A stretch of 64,000 bases of DNA from Ralstonia pickettii (GTDB lineage: Bacteria > Pseudomonadota > Gammaproteobacteria > Burkholderiales > Burkholderiaceae). This document shows positions 47,327 through 56,442 of this stretch, piece after piece. The notes beneath the pieces were generated by a model, which saw nothing but the letters and a program-made list of their open reading frames with translations, searched no databases and was not told the DNA's origin. Position 1 is the first letter of the stretch, and the number at the start of each line of letters is the position of its first letter. A program made the position numbers and the translations under genes. The stretch is from assembly GCF_030582395.1 (NCBI RefSeq), contig NZ_CP104381.1:2790001-2854000 (forward strand). Reading direction: 5' to 3'.

Positions 47327-47689
47327 GGTGGGCCGATTATAGCGGCGGGGGGTGTTGCAGCCTTGCGGGCGCGCAAAAGTGTCGCGACAGATAGGGGCGC
47401 CGCCGCATACGGGCTCGGTGTGGATGAATCTCGCCCCTGAAGAGGCGGGAAAGTCACTTCAAATCCTTCGCGTGTCCGAAGCATATCGGCTGCACATATG
47501 TGCCATGTGCGCCGCATATGTGCGAATGACGTCGCTATCTGCAAACCCGCGAAGTGACGCCATTTTCACCTCGGCTTCCCGCGCTCAAGTCATACGCCGG
47601 GATGGACGATAAAAGCCGGGCAATTCGACGTTTTGAAGGGCTCGGGCCGCCGATACAGTGCGGGTCCGATCCACGCATTTCTCATCGCC
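47327..47689. other. Divergent intergenic region with repeated palindromes
   Basis: This 363-base region between the flavin hydroxylase and the lipoprotein gene holds the pair of CATATG-centred palindromes at 47492-47524 and no supported gene. A 73-residue open frame on the minus strand overlaps it but has no start or codon-use support. Confidence 0.5.
47492..47524. promoter_or_regulatory. Two helically phased palindromes, candidate operator
   Basis: GCACATATGTGC at 47492-47503 is a perfect 12-base palindrome; CGCATATGTGCG at 47513-47524 is the same motif with one mismatched pair. Their starts are 21 bases apart, two DNA turns, as for cooperative binding of a dimeric regulator. Confidence 0.5.
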
Positions 47690-48079
47690 ATGTGGACTTT
47701 TTCCGAACGCTCCGCCGCATCTTTGACGCTGGCCGCGCTGCTGGCCCTGGCCGGCTGTGCGCAAATGCCCGCCCAGACGCCTGCCCCGGTGGCCCGCTCC
47801 GCACCCACGGGTGAAGTCATGACGTTCGTCATCCCGCCCGATGCGCTGGGCGCGCACGATCCGCAATTGACCGCTGTGCTGACCAAGGCCGGCGCGTTGG
47901 CCGCAGCGCAAAAACGCCCGGCGACGATCCAGGTGGCCGCATTGGCACAGGATTTCCGCTATCTCAACCAGGCGCTGTGGAACGGCGTGCCGGCCCAGCG
48001 CGCCGGCTCTGTCCGCCTGGAAAACCTCACCGTCAGCGCCAGCCAGCCTTACAGCGTGACGATCCGCATGCAGGACTAA
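47690..48079 (+). CDS. Small outer lipoprotein, unknown function
   Basis: A 129-residue lipoprotein: MWTFSERSAASLTLAALLAL followed by lipobox LAGCAQ. The mature protein has a short Pro-rich linker and one globular region (TFVIPPDALGAHDPQLTAVL ... QVAALAQDFRYLNQALWNGV) ending in beta-like VRLENLTVSASQPYSVTIRM. I do not recognise a family. It starts a run of three small exported proteins with gaps of only 10 and 24 bases, so they are probably one operon. Confidence 0.65.
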   Translation: MWTFSERSAASLTLAALLALAGCAQMPAQTPAPVARSAPTGEVMTFVIPPDALGAHDPQLTAVLTKAGALAAAQKRPATIQVAALAQDFRYLNQALWNGVPAQRAGSVRLENLTVSASQPYSVTIRMQD

Positions 48080-48089
48080 GAGGAACGTC

Positions 48090-48428
48090 ATGCGTATGAC
48101 CCATCTGCTCTTCCCGCTCACCGTCGGCCTGCTGACGGTACCGGCCGCCTCGGCTTTTGCCGCGCCGCCCGATGCACTGATGCCGGCGACGGCCGCCGCG
48201 CCCGACCGCGTCTATCCGCCCCTGCCCTCGCTGGCGATGCTGCCGCCCAGCGGCGGTGCCGAAATCGAGGCTGCGCCGGCCGCACACGCGCGTGGCAGCA
48301 AGCGCAAGGTTGTGACAACGCAGTGGCGCAAGGCGACCGAGCCGGTACCGCGCATGGTGGTGTCGGAGGCATCGCACACGTATCTGGCCGGTATCGAGCG
48401 ACAGCTTGAAGTGGCCCTGCAGAAGTAA
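48090..48428 (+). CDS. Small secreted protein, unknown function
   Basis: A 112-residue protein with a signal peptide (MRMTHLLFPLTVGLLTVPAA, cleavage near AFA-APP), a Pro- and Ala-rich low-complexity middle (PDRVYPPLPSLAMLPPSGGA) and a C-terminal charged helical end (SHTYLAGIERQLEVALQK). GAGGAA precedes the ATG. No family recognised; the rigid Pro-rich part suggests a linker or envelope-spanning role. It lies between the lipoprotein and transglycosylase genes. Confidence 0.6.
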   Translation: MRMTHLLFPLTVGLLTVPAASAFAAPPDALMPATAAAPDRVYPPLPSLAMLPPSGGAEIEAAPAAHARGSKRKVVTTQWRKATEPVPRMVVSEASHTYLAGIERQLEVALQK

Positions 48429-48452
48429 TCCACGATCTCCGCCGGAGCCGTC

Positions 48453-48926
48453 ATGCCCCTCGCCCGCCTTCTTTGCTTGAACTGGTGCCGCCTTGCCGGA
48501 GCCCTTTTGCTAGCTGCTTCCAGCGTTGCAGCGCACGCCGCCTCGGGTGATTGCTTCGAGCAGGCCGGGACCTATCAGGGCGTCAACCCGACGGTGCTGC
48601 GCGCGATCGTGTGGTTTGAATCGAAGGGCGATGCGGGCGCCATCCATCGCAACGCTGACGGCTCGGTCGACATCGGCCAGGCGCAGATCAACTCGATCCA
48701 CTTCGGCACGCTGGCGCGCTATGGCGTGCCGCGCCACGCGCTGACCGACGCTTGCGTGAACGTATTCGTGGCGGCCTGGCTGCTCAAGCAAAAAATGGTT
48801 CGCCACGGAAACACATGGCGGGCCATCGGCGCGTATCACTCCGAAACGCCCGCCCACCGCGACGCCTATGCGCGCAGCATCCAGCGGGTGCTGATGTCGT
48901 GGGGGGAATTGCGGGCCGACCGCTGA
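48453..48926 (+). CDS. Specialised lytic transglycosylase (SLT/VirB1-IpgF type)
   Basis: A periplasmic peptidoglycan-cleaving enzyme of 157 residues. After the signal peptide (cleavage near AHAAS) the SLT domain starts CFEQAGTYQGVNPTVLRAIV; catalytic Glu56 is in WFESKGDAGAIHRNADGSVD, followed by IGQAQINSIHF and CVNVFVAAWLLKQKM and the end NTWRAIGAYHSETPAHRDAY. Small single-domain enzymes like this usually open the wall for secretion, conjugation or pilus machines. No such machine is coded in the window, so its partner is unknown. Confidence 0.87.
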   Translation: MPLARLLCLNWCRLAGALLLAASSVAAHAASGDCFEQAGTYQGVNPTVLRAIVWFESKGDAGAIHRNADGSVDIGQAQINSIHFGTLARYGVPRHALTDACVNVFVAAWLLKQKMVRHGNTWRAIGAYHSETPAHRDAYARSIQRVLMSWGELRADR

Positions 48927-48957
48927 ATCGAGTCCGGACCCGGAAGCCGGCTGCCGC

Positions 48958-49335
48958 TCAGTAGTACGAGACGGCGGCGTAGGCCTGACGTGCGCCGATG
49001 GCGCGGCGCTCCCCGCTGACCAGGCGCATCAATTCATCCTGGCGCGGACAGACCAGCGCACGCACACGGGCGTCGTTGGCCAGAATGCGCATCATCAGGT
49101 CGCGCTTGCGCTGTATTTCTTCGTGCGACAAGGCCGGGCGCAGACCGTGGCCCAAGCGCTCCATGTGCGCCGCGCATTCGCGCTCCAGCAAGCTCACTTC
49201 GTCCCAGTCGCCGCGTTCTGCAGCATCCACCATGTCTTCGGACAGGCTGGCGATGGCCTCGTAGCAGGCGAACAGGCCGGCGCTGTCGGAAACCGTATGG
49301 ATCGGGCGGGCGGCGGTGGCGACGGTCCAGGACAT
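48958..49335 (-). CDS. FliT-like protein
   Basis: A 125-residue helical protein resembling the flagellar export chaperone FliT: FACYEAIASLSEDMVDAAER followed by GDWDEVSLLERECAAHMERL, the family's conserved segment, then KRDLMMRILANDARVRALV and a basic C-terminus. The ATG at 49335 has GGAG eight bases upstream. FliT binds the filament cap protein FliD and the FlhDC regulator in other bacteria. No flagellar genes are in the window, so this copy is isolated; assignment rests on the N-terminal half. Confidence 0.7.
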   Translation of the reverse strand: MSWTVATAARPIHTVSDSAGLFACYEAIASLSEDMVDAAERGDWDEVSLLERECAAHMERLGHGLRPALSHEEIQRKRDLMMRILANDARVRALVCPRQDELMRLVSGERRAIGARQAYAAVSYY

Positions 49336-49746
49336 GCTGTGCTCCGATATTAGATGTGTTGTTTGTGGCAAGCAGTGCAATAGGCGTGCCCGGGGATGCC
49401 CAGCCGTTTCCCAGCCACCCGGAAATGCCGCCAAACCCTTTCCTGGCTTGGTTTTACAGAATACGGAGGGTGTGCAGCAACGGGCAACGCAGGCCTGAAA
49501 CATAGCCTTGCGAGTCGAAGTTGTTACGTTTCTGGAACGTAACGCGTAACGGGGTCGTAACGCTCTCTGGGCGGGCGGCAGCTCCCCGGCCCGCAACTAT
49601 CCGCCGACGGAGGCATTGCAGGGCTGGACCCCACCCAGAGCGGTTACAATCACGCCTTTCCGTGAACGACGCGCCCAGCCCGGATTCCACTGTGCTGCTG
49701 CAGCCTCCCGCGTCACGCAACCCCTTGATTCAGAGCCTTTTTCACC
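49336..49746. other. Intergenic region between FliT-like gene and ychF
   Basis: This 411-base divergent region has the inverted repeat at 49523-49543 and, near ychF, TTACAAT around 49644 that could serve as a -10. Two more GTAACG motifs follow the inverted repeat within 20 bases. No gene is supported. Confidence 0.45.
49523..49543. promoter_or_regulatory. Inverted repeat with TAACG repeats, candidate operator
   Basis: GTTACGTT-TCTGG-AACGTAAC, perfect 8-base arms, followed at once by two further direct CGTAACG elements. Location is 188 bases upstream of the FliT-like start and 204 upstream of ychF. Confidence 0.45.
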
Positions 49747-50841
<1,095 letters not shown>

Positions 50842-50860
50842 CCCCGCACGAAGTGCCCGA

Positions 50861-50892
50861 AAAGCCCCGCAAGCGACGCGGGGCTTTTTTTT
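50861..50892 (+). terminator. Rho-independent terminator after ychF
   Basis: AAGCCCCGC-AAGCGAC-GCGGGGCT followed by eight T residues. Confidence 0.93.
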
Positions 50893-51177
50893 CATGGCCG
50901 AATCCCGAAGACGCGGCCCCGCGCCTCGCGGATGCCGCCCCGCGCTTGTAACGTTGAGGCGACTCCGCATCACTTTTTTACACGCCGGCGCAATCGACCG
51001 GACGGCGCTGGCGCTCGCCAACGCCCGCCGCCGAGCCATTTTGCCGCCTCTGGCACGCCGGTTGCGTAGCCCAGACCCGATACGCTGAACCCCGGCAGGC
51101 CCGACGCCCGGGGCAGCCCGCCGCCCCCGCCTGGCGCATTGGATCAGGCGCTTGGGACGGCGCACTCGCCCGACGCC

Positions 51178-53469
51178 ATGAGTTCGCAATCGCCCCCGCC
51201 CTTGTCTGCAGTTGACGACATCGACGCCTCGCCCCGAATTGGCAGCAACGCTGCCATCCAGCCGCGCGGAGTGTTGCTGTGCCTGTCCGAACCCGATCTA
51301 CGCATCCAACAGGTCAGCGAAAACCTCGAGACCGCGCTGGGAACACCGCTGGACGCCGCGCTGCAGGCGCCGGTCGACCATGTGACGGGTGCCGCGGGCC
51401 GCGAGGTGCTGGAGCGCGCGCTGGCCACGCAGAGCATCGACGGCCACCCGCTCTACATCGGTACGCTGCAGACGCCGCACGGTCATGCGCTCGACGCGGT
51501 GGTGCACCGTCACAAAGGGACGCTCATTCTTGAGCTCGAACCTGCCGTGCATGCCGCCGACGGCGCGTTTGTGTCGATGTACCCGCTGGTCCGGACGTTC
51601 GTCGGCAGCCTGCAAGCCGCAGGCACGATCGATGCCCTGACCGACCTGGCTGCACGCGAGGTTCGCCGCCTCACCAACTTTGGCCGCGTGACGATCTACC
51701 GGATCGACAGCGACGGCTCCTTGCAGGCGCTGGCGGAAGCGCGTGACGCCGCTTACGACACGCTGGTCGGGACGCATTGGCGCGGCGACGGCATGGCGCC
51801 CGAACTGCGCAGCCTGTACAGCCACAACCCGTTGCGTCTGGTGGCTGACGTGGACGACACGCCCGTAGGTCTGGTGCCGCCACTGCATCCGTCCACCGGG
51901 CGGGCCACCGACCTGGCCTATGCAGCCCTGCGCGCCGCGTCCGAAGCGCAGCGGGGAACCATGCGCGGCATGGGCGCGAGGGCGTCCCTCACGCTGGCAC
52001 TGACCGTGCGCGGGAGTCTCTGGGGCCTGATCGCCTGCCACCATGCCACGCCCTGTTCGCTCTCCTTCGAAGTGCGCACGGCATGTGAGCACCTGGCACA
52101 GATCCTGTCGCTGCAGATCGAAGCGAAGGAAGACCGCGCAGAAATCGCCCACCGGCTGGAACTGCGGCGCATCCTGGTGCGCTTGCTGGCTGCGATGTCC
52201 GACCGCGACCATTTCGAGGATGGCCTGATCGAGCATCCCGCCGATCTGCTGCGCTTTGCCTCCGCCAGCGGCGCGGCCATCGTGCGCCAGGGCGAATGCG
52301 TGCGCATCGGCGCAGCGCCTGATGAGGCCAGCATCCTGCGGCTCACCGAATGGCTTGCCAAGGAGCACCCCGGCGAGGTGTTCCACACCGACCGGCTGGC
52401 CAGTACCTATCCGGACGGCGCCGCGCTGCTGCCGCAGGCCAGCGGCGTGCTGGCCGTGCAGGTTTCGCAGCTGCATCGTCACTACGTGCTGTGGTTCCGC
52501 CCCGAAACCCCGCACACGGTGCGCTGGGCGGGCGACGACGCACCGCACGTGAGCATCAATGACGACAGCCACCACATTCTGGGTCGCACGCGCCATTGGC
52601 AGGAGCACATCGCACACACATCGCGGCCGTGGCGCACGAGCGAAGTGGAAACTGCAGCGGAGTTCCGCTATGCCGTGCTGAACATCGTGCTGCGCCGCGC
52701 TGAAGAAGCCGCGGAGCTGACCAGCGAACTGCGCCGCGCCAACCACGAACTCGAAGCATTTTCGTATTCCGTATCGCACGACTTGCGCGCACCGCTGCGC
52801 CACATCGCCGGCTACGCCGAACTGCTCGACGAGATGGAGGGCCAGCACGTCTCGGAGCGGGGGCGGCACTTTCTGCAGACGATTTCCGAGTCGTCGCGTT
52901 TTGCGGGCAAGCTCGTCGACGACCTGCTTACCTTCTCGCAGATGGGCCGCGGCGCGCTTCACCTGACCGATGTCGACCTTGCCCTGCTGGTGCGCGGCGT
53001 GGTGCGCGATCTGACGGTAGACCAGGGGCGGCGCCACATCGAATGGAACATCGCCGCCTTGCCCGTGGTGCGCGCCGACCCGGCGTTCCTGCAACTGGCG
53101 ATGCGCAACCTGCTCTCCAACGCCATCAAATACACACGCGGCCGCGAGCCGGCGCGCATCCATATCGACGCCGAACAGACTGACACCGAAACCATCGTGC
53201 GCATTGCCGACAACGGCGTGGGGTTCTCGATGGAATACGTGGCCAAGCTGTTCGGCGTGTTCCAGCGGCTGCATCGCATGGACGAATTCGAGGGCACCGG
53301 CATCGGATTGGCCAATGTGCGGCGCATCATCGATCGCCACGGCGGCCGCACCTGGGCTGAGGGCGAGCTTGATCGCGGCGCCACGTTCTACTTTGCGCTG
53401 CCGCGCGCGCCCCACTCGCTGGCGGCATCCGGGGCAGGCCTCCGCACGCCCGTGACCCGCGATGCCTGA
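51178..53469 (+). CDS. Phytochrome-family sensor histidine kinase lacking bilin-binding residues
   Basis: A 763-residue kinase with the bacteriophytochrome layout: PAS-like domain (about 15-125), GAF (about 145-320), PHY (about 330-500), then HisKA with His534 in YSVSHDLRAPLRHIAGY and an ATPase domain with LLSNAIKYT, IADNGVGFSM and GTGIGLANVRRI. Family blocks are recognisable: IQPRGVLL, SHNPLRLVADV, GLIACHHATP. Yet the biliverdin-binding Cys expected near residue 16 is Asp, the PASDIP-type motif reads RGDGMA at 202-207, and the conserved chromophore His is Gln258. His of CHH (288-289) is kept. So it is phytochrome-like but probably does not bind bilin in the usual way. The ATG at 51178 was chosen; a TTG at 51139 is possible. 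Confidence 0.88.
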   Translation: MSSQSPPPLSAVDDIDASPRIGSNAAIQPRGVLLCLSEPDLRIQQVSENLETALGTPLDAALQAPVDHVTGAAGREVLERALATQSIDGHPLYIGTLQTPHGHALDAVVHRHKGTLILELEPAVHAADGAFVSMYPLVRTFVGSLQAAGTIDALTDLAAREVRRLTNFGRVTIYRIDSDGSLQALAEARDAAYDTLVGTHWRGDGMAPELRSLYSHNPLRLVADVDDTPVGLVPPLHPSTGRATDLAYAALRAASEAQRGTMRGMGARASLTLALTVRGSLWGLIACHHATPCSLSFEVRTACEHLAQILSLQIEAKEDRAEIAHRLELRRILVRLLAAMSDRDHFEDGLIEHPADLLRFASASGAAIVRQGECVRIGAAPDEASILRLTEWLAKEHPGEVFHTDRLASTYPDGAALLPQASGVLAVQVSQLHRHYVLWFRPETPHTVRWAGDDAPHVSINDDSHHILGRTRHWQEHIAHTSRPWRTSEVETAAEFRYAVLNIVLRRAEEAAELTSELRRANHELEAFSYSVSHDLRAPLRHIAGYAELLDEMEGQHVSERGRHFLQTISESSRFAGKLVDDLLTFSQMGRGALHLTDVDLALLVRGVVRDLTVDQGRRHIEWNIAALPVVRADPAFLQLAMRNLLSNAIKYTRGREPARIHIDAEQTDTETIVRIADNGVGFSMEYVAKLFGVFQRLHRMDEFEGTGIGLANVRRIIDRHGGRTWAEGELDRGATFYFALPRAPHSLAASGAGLRTPVTRDA

Positions 53470-53495
53470 TTGTTCTTTCCACGTTCATTGTCACC

Positions 53496-53963
53496 ATGCT
53501 CAAACCCATCCTGCTCGTTGAAGACAATCCGAACGACCTCGAGCTGACCCTGCTGGCACTGGAGCGCAGCCAGCTTGCCAACGATGTGGTCGTCACCCGG
53601 GACGGCGCAGAAGCGCTGGATTACTTGCACGCGCGCAACCTCTACGCGCAGCGCGTGCCTGGTAACCCGGCCGTGGTGCTGCTCGACTTGAAGCTGCCAA
53701 AGGTGGACGGGCTGGAAGTCCTGGCCGAGATCCGTGCCACACCCGCGCTCAAGAGCCTGCCGGTGGTCATGCTCACCTCATCACGCGAAGAAACCGACCT
53801 GCTGCGCAGCTACGAACTCGGCGTCAACGCCTATGTCGTCAAGCCGGTGGAATTCCGCGCCTTTGTCGATGCGATTGCCGACCTGGGCGTATTCTGGGCG
53901 GTGCTCAATGAACCACCGCCCGGTTCAACCCGCGCACGCCGCACGTCCCCCCCGGCGAACTAG
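53496..53963 (+). CDS. Single-domain response regulator, Rcp1-like
   Basis: A 155-residue receiver-only protein: ILLVEDNPNDLELTLLALER with the acidic pocket, phospho-acceptor Asp in VVLLDLKLPKVDGLEVL, VVMLTSSREETDLL and NAYVVKPVEFRAF with the conserved Lys. No output domain follows, only a short Pro-rich tail. Receivers of this type are the usual partners of phytochrome kinases. It begins 26 bases after the kinase gene and ends 25 bases before the hybrid kinase gene, so the three form an operon. Confidence 0.93.
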   Translation: MLKPILLVEDNPNDLELTLLALERSQLANDVVVTRDGAEALDYLHARNLYAQRVPGNPAVVLLDLKLPKVDGLEVLAEIRATPALKSLPVVMLTSSREETDLLRSYELGVNAYVVKPVEFRAFVDAIADLGVFWAVLNEPPPGSTRARRTSPPAN

Positions 53964-53988
53964 CCGCCCATCCGGAGCATTCGCCCTC

Positions 53989-55947
53989 ATGCCCAATCTT
54001 CAACTGCTGCTGGTCGAAGACAATCCGCTCGACGCGGAGTTGACCCGCGCACGGCTGGAAACGGCCAACCTGCAAGCCGACACCACGCTGGTCGACAACG
54101 AGACCGACTTCATCGCCCAACTGAGCGCGCGGACCTTCGACGCCATCCTGGCCGACTACATGCTGCCGCAGTTCACGGGGGCTGAGGCGCTCGACATTGC
54201 GCGCCGCATGGCGCCGCAAACGCCGTTCATCTTCGTATCCGGCGCGCTGGGCGAGGAGCACGCGGTGGACATGCTCAAGCGTGGCGCCACCGATTACGTC
54301 ATCAAGCAGCGACTGCAACGCCTGCCCGTGGTGCTACTGCGGGCGCTGGCCGAAGCAGCCGAACGCCGCCAGCGCATCGCCGCGGAAGCTGCCCTGCGCG
54401 AAGCGGAAACGCACTTCCGATTGCTGATCAATGCGCTCAAGGAGCACGCCGTGCTCTCGCTTGACCCGCAGGGCATCGTACGCACCTGGAACGCCGCGTC
54501 GCGCAGCATTCTCGGCTATGCGCGCGAGGACATCCTCGGCAAATCGGCCGAGATTCTCTACCCGCAAGCCGCGCGCGAGGCCGGTGAATTCCAGCGCAAG
54601 CTCGAACGCGTGCGCCGCGAAGGCAGCCTCACCGACGACCGCTGGATGCTGCGCAAGGACGGCACGCCGTTCTATGCATCAAGCGTGGTCACCGCCATCC
54701 ACAACGAGACCGGGCAACTGGTCGGCTTCTCGAAGATCATCCGCGACTCGACGGAAGAGCGCATCGCGGCCGACGCCCTGCGCCGTGCCAAGGAAGAAGC
54801 CGAGACTGCCAACCACGCCAAGGACCACTTCCTGGCGGTGCTCTCGCATGAGCTGCGCACGCCGCTCACGCCCATCCTGACCGCCGTGCATCTGCTGGAA
54901 CTGCGTCAGGACCTGCCGGCGTATGTGGTCGCGCAGCTCGAAGTCGTGCGCCGCAATGCCGAGCTGGAAGCGCGCCTGATCGACGACCTGCTCGACATCA
55001 CCGGCATTGCGCGCGGCAAGCTGGCGGTGAGCTTTGCGCTGGTCGACCTGTACCCGCTGCTGGAGAGCACGCTGGAGATGTCGCGCAACGACATGCAGGC
55101 CAAGCGGCTCTCGCTCAAAACACGCTTCGAGGCCGGACGCAGCCGGCTGTACGCCGACGGCGCACGCATCCAGCAGGTAATCTGGAATCTGGTGCGCAAT
55201 GCCGTCAAATTCACGCCCGAAGGCGGCGCCATCGAGGTGCGCGTCTGGAACCCGTCGGCCTCCACCGTGGCCGTGGCCGTGAAGGACAACGGCATCGGTA
55301 TCGAACCCGATGCACTGCCGCGCATCTTCTCGGCGTTCGAGCAGGCCGATGCATCGATCACGCAGCGCTTTGGCGGGCTAGGCCTGGGCTTGGCGATTGC
55401 CTATGCGCTGGTGCAGAAGCATGAAGGCTCGCTGATTGCCGAAAGCGCCGGCCGCCACGAGGGCGCCACATTCACCCTCACCCTGCCGCTGGCCACCGAG
55501 ATGGCGCAACCTGAGACACCGCCCGCCCCACCCATTCCACGCAAGCAACCGTCGCGCGGCCTGCATGTGCTGCTGGTCGAAGACAACGCCGATACGGCTG
55601 AAGCCATGTCGCAGATGCTGGAGATCCTGGGCCACAGCGTCGCCGTGGCCAATGGCGCGCGTACGGCCATCCAAGCGGCGGAATCGGGCGCGTTCGATCT
55701 GCTGATCAGCGATATTGGACTGCCGGATGGCAGCGGCCTCGACGTGGTGCGCGTGTTTGCCGAGCGGCAAGCTGCCCCATCGATTGCCATCACCGGCTAC
55801 GGCATGGAAGACGATATTGCCCGGTGCCGGGACGCGGGCTTTACCGATCACCTGACCAAGCCGGTGGACTTCAAGCGGTTGGAAACGCTGTTGGCCGGCT
55901 ATCTGGCCGCGCGCGACGCGCGGACCGCGGGCGTGGACGCAAGCTAG
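53989..55947 (+). CDS. Hybrid sensor kinase REC-PAS-HisKA-HATPase-REC
   Basis: A 652-residue cytoplasmic hybrid kinase with no membrane segment. It starts with a receiver (LLLVEDNPLDAELTRARLET, Asp in AILADYMLPQFTGAEAL), then a PAS domain (ALKEHAVLSLDPQGIVRTWN to GFSKIIRDSTEERI), HisKA with LAVLSHELRTPLTPILTAVH, ATPase domain with VWNLVRNAVKFTPE-like N-box (QVIWNLVRNAVKFTPEGG), VKDNGIGIEPDALPRIF and GGLGLGLAIAYALVQ, and a second receiver (VLLVEDNADTAEAMSQMLEI, Asp in LLISDIGLPDGSGLDVV). It can both receive and pass on phosphate. The output target is not in the window. Confidence 0.93.
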   Translation: MPNLQLLLVEDNPLDAELTRARLETANLQADTTLVDNETDFIAQLSARTFDAILADYMLPQFTGAEALDIARRMAPQTPFIFVSGALGEEHAVDMLKRGATDYVIKQRLQRLPVVLLRALAEAAERRQRIAAEAALREAETHFRLLINALKEHAVLSLDPQGIVRTWNAASRSILGYAREDILGKSAEILYPQAAREAGEFQRKLERVRREGSLTDDRWMLRKDGTPFYASSVVTAIHNETGQLVGFSKIIRDSTEERIAADALRRAKEEAETANHAKDHFLAVLSHELRTPLTPILTAVHLLELRQDLPAYVVAQLEVVRRNAELEARLIDDLLDITGIARGKLAVSFALVDLYPLLESTLEMSRNDMQAKRLSLKTRFEAGRSRLYADGARIQQVIWNLVRNAVKFTPEGGAIEVRVWNPSASTVAVAVKDNGIGIEPDALPRIFSAFEQADASITQRFGGLGLGLAIAYALVQKHEGSLIAESAGRHEGATFTLTLPLATEMAQPETPPAPPIPRKQPSRGLHVLLVEDNADTAEAMSQMLEILGHSVAVANGARTAIQAAESGAFDLLISDIGLPDGSGLDVVRVFAERQAAPSIAITGYGMEDDIARCRDAGFTDHLTKPVDFKRLETLLAGYLAARDARTAGVDAS

Positions 55948-55980
55948 CCGCGCCAGAATGCCGCAGTGGCGGTCGTCGCC

Positions 55981-56223
55981 CTAGCGGCGCGACAGACCCC
56001 ATGCCGCCGGCAGCAGCATGGCGCCCACCACGGCGGCCGTCCACGCCATGATCTGGCCATCGGCATACAGGTGGGCGAATTGGCCGCTGTAGTAACCGAG
56101 CAACGCGCCAATCCCGCCCGTCAGCAGCGCAGCCACCCATCCCAGGCGCTTGCCTGCGGGATGCAGCCAGCGCGCCGCGATGCCCACCGCCAGCCCGATC
56201 CAAAACGGCCCGATCCACCCCAT
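55981..56223 (-). CDS. Small membrane protein, GlsB/YeaQ/YmgE-like
   Basis: An 80-residue protein with two or three hydrophobic helices and the Gly-rich arrangement of the transglycosylase-associated (YeaQ/YmgE) family: FWIGLAVGIAARWLHPAGKR and GWVAALLTGGIGALLGYYSG, then AAVVGAMLLPAAWGLSRR. GGAG lies upstream of the ATG at 56223. The family is stress-linked but of unknown mechanism. It converges on the hybrid kinase gene. Confidence 0.7.
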   Translation of the reverse strand: MGWIGPFWIGLAVGIAARWLHPAGKRLGWVAALLTGGIGALLGYYSGQFAHLYADGQIMAWTAAVVGAMLLPAAWGLSRR

Positions 56224-56391
56224 GCCTGTTCTCCGTATTGCCCTTGAGCGATTCAACTGGACGCGTACCTTAGCGCAGGACGGTGCAGAAGGCCACGATC
56301 GCACTGCACGTCGCGCGTGACGAATAATCGACATTCCTCAATACATATCACCGGATTTGACCTGTCGCCTGCTCATCCGGGGGCCGGGCGT

Positions 56392-56430
56392 TATAATCCA
56401 GAGTGCTCAAAATTCGTGCCGTTCTTTAAC
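56392..56430 (+). promoter_or_regulatory. hemA upstream region: -10 box and boxA-like element
   Basis: A consensus TATAAT lies at 56392-56397, without an obvious -35 at the right distance. Next, GTTCTTTAAC at 56421-56430 is identical to the core of the rRNA boxA at 23732-23743. It ends 12 bases before the hemA ATG. Confidence 0.5.
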
Positions 56431-56442
56431 CGGCCGCCCCAC

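Noticed and set aside
51298..53415. 705-residue minus-strand frame opposite the phytochrome-like kinase
   Set aside because: Shadow of the kinase gene, which has catalytic motifs in order.
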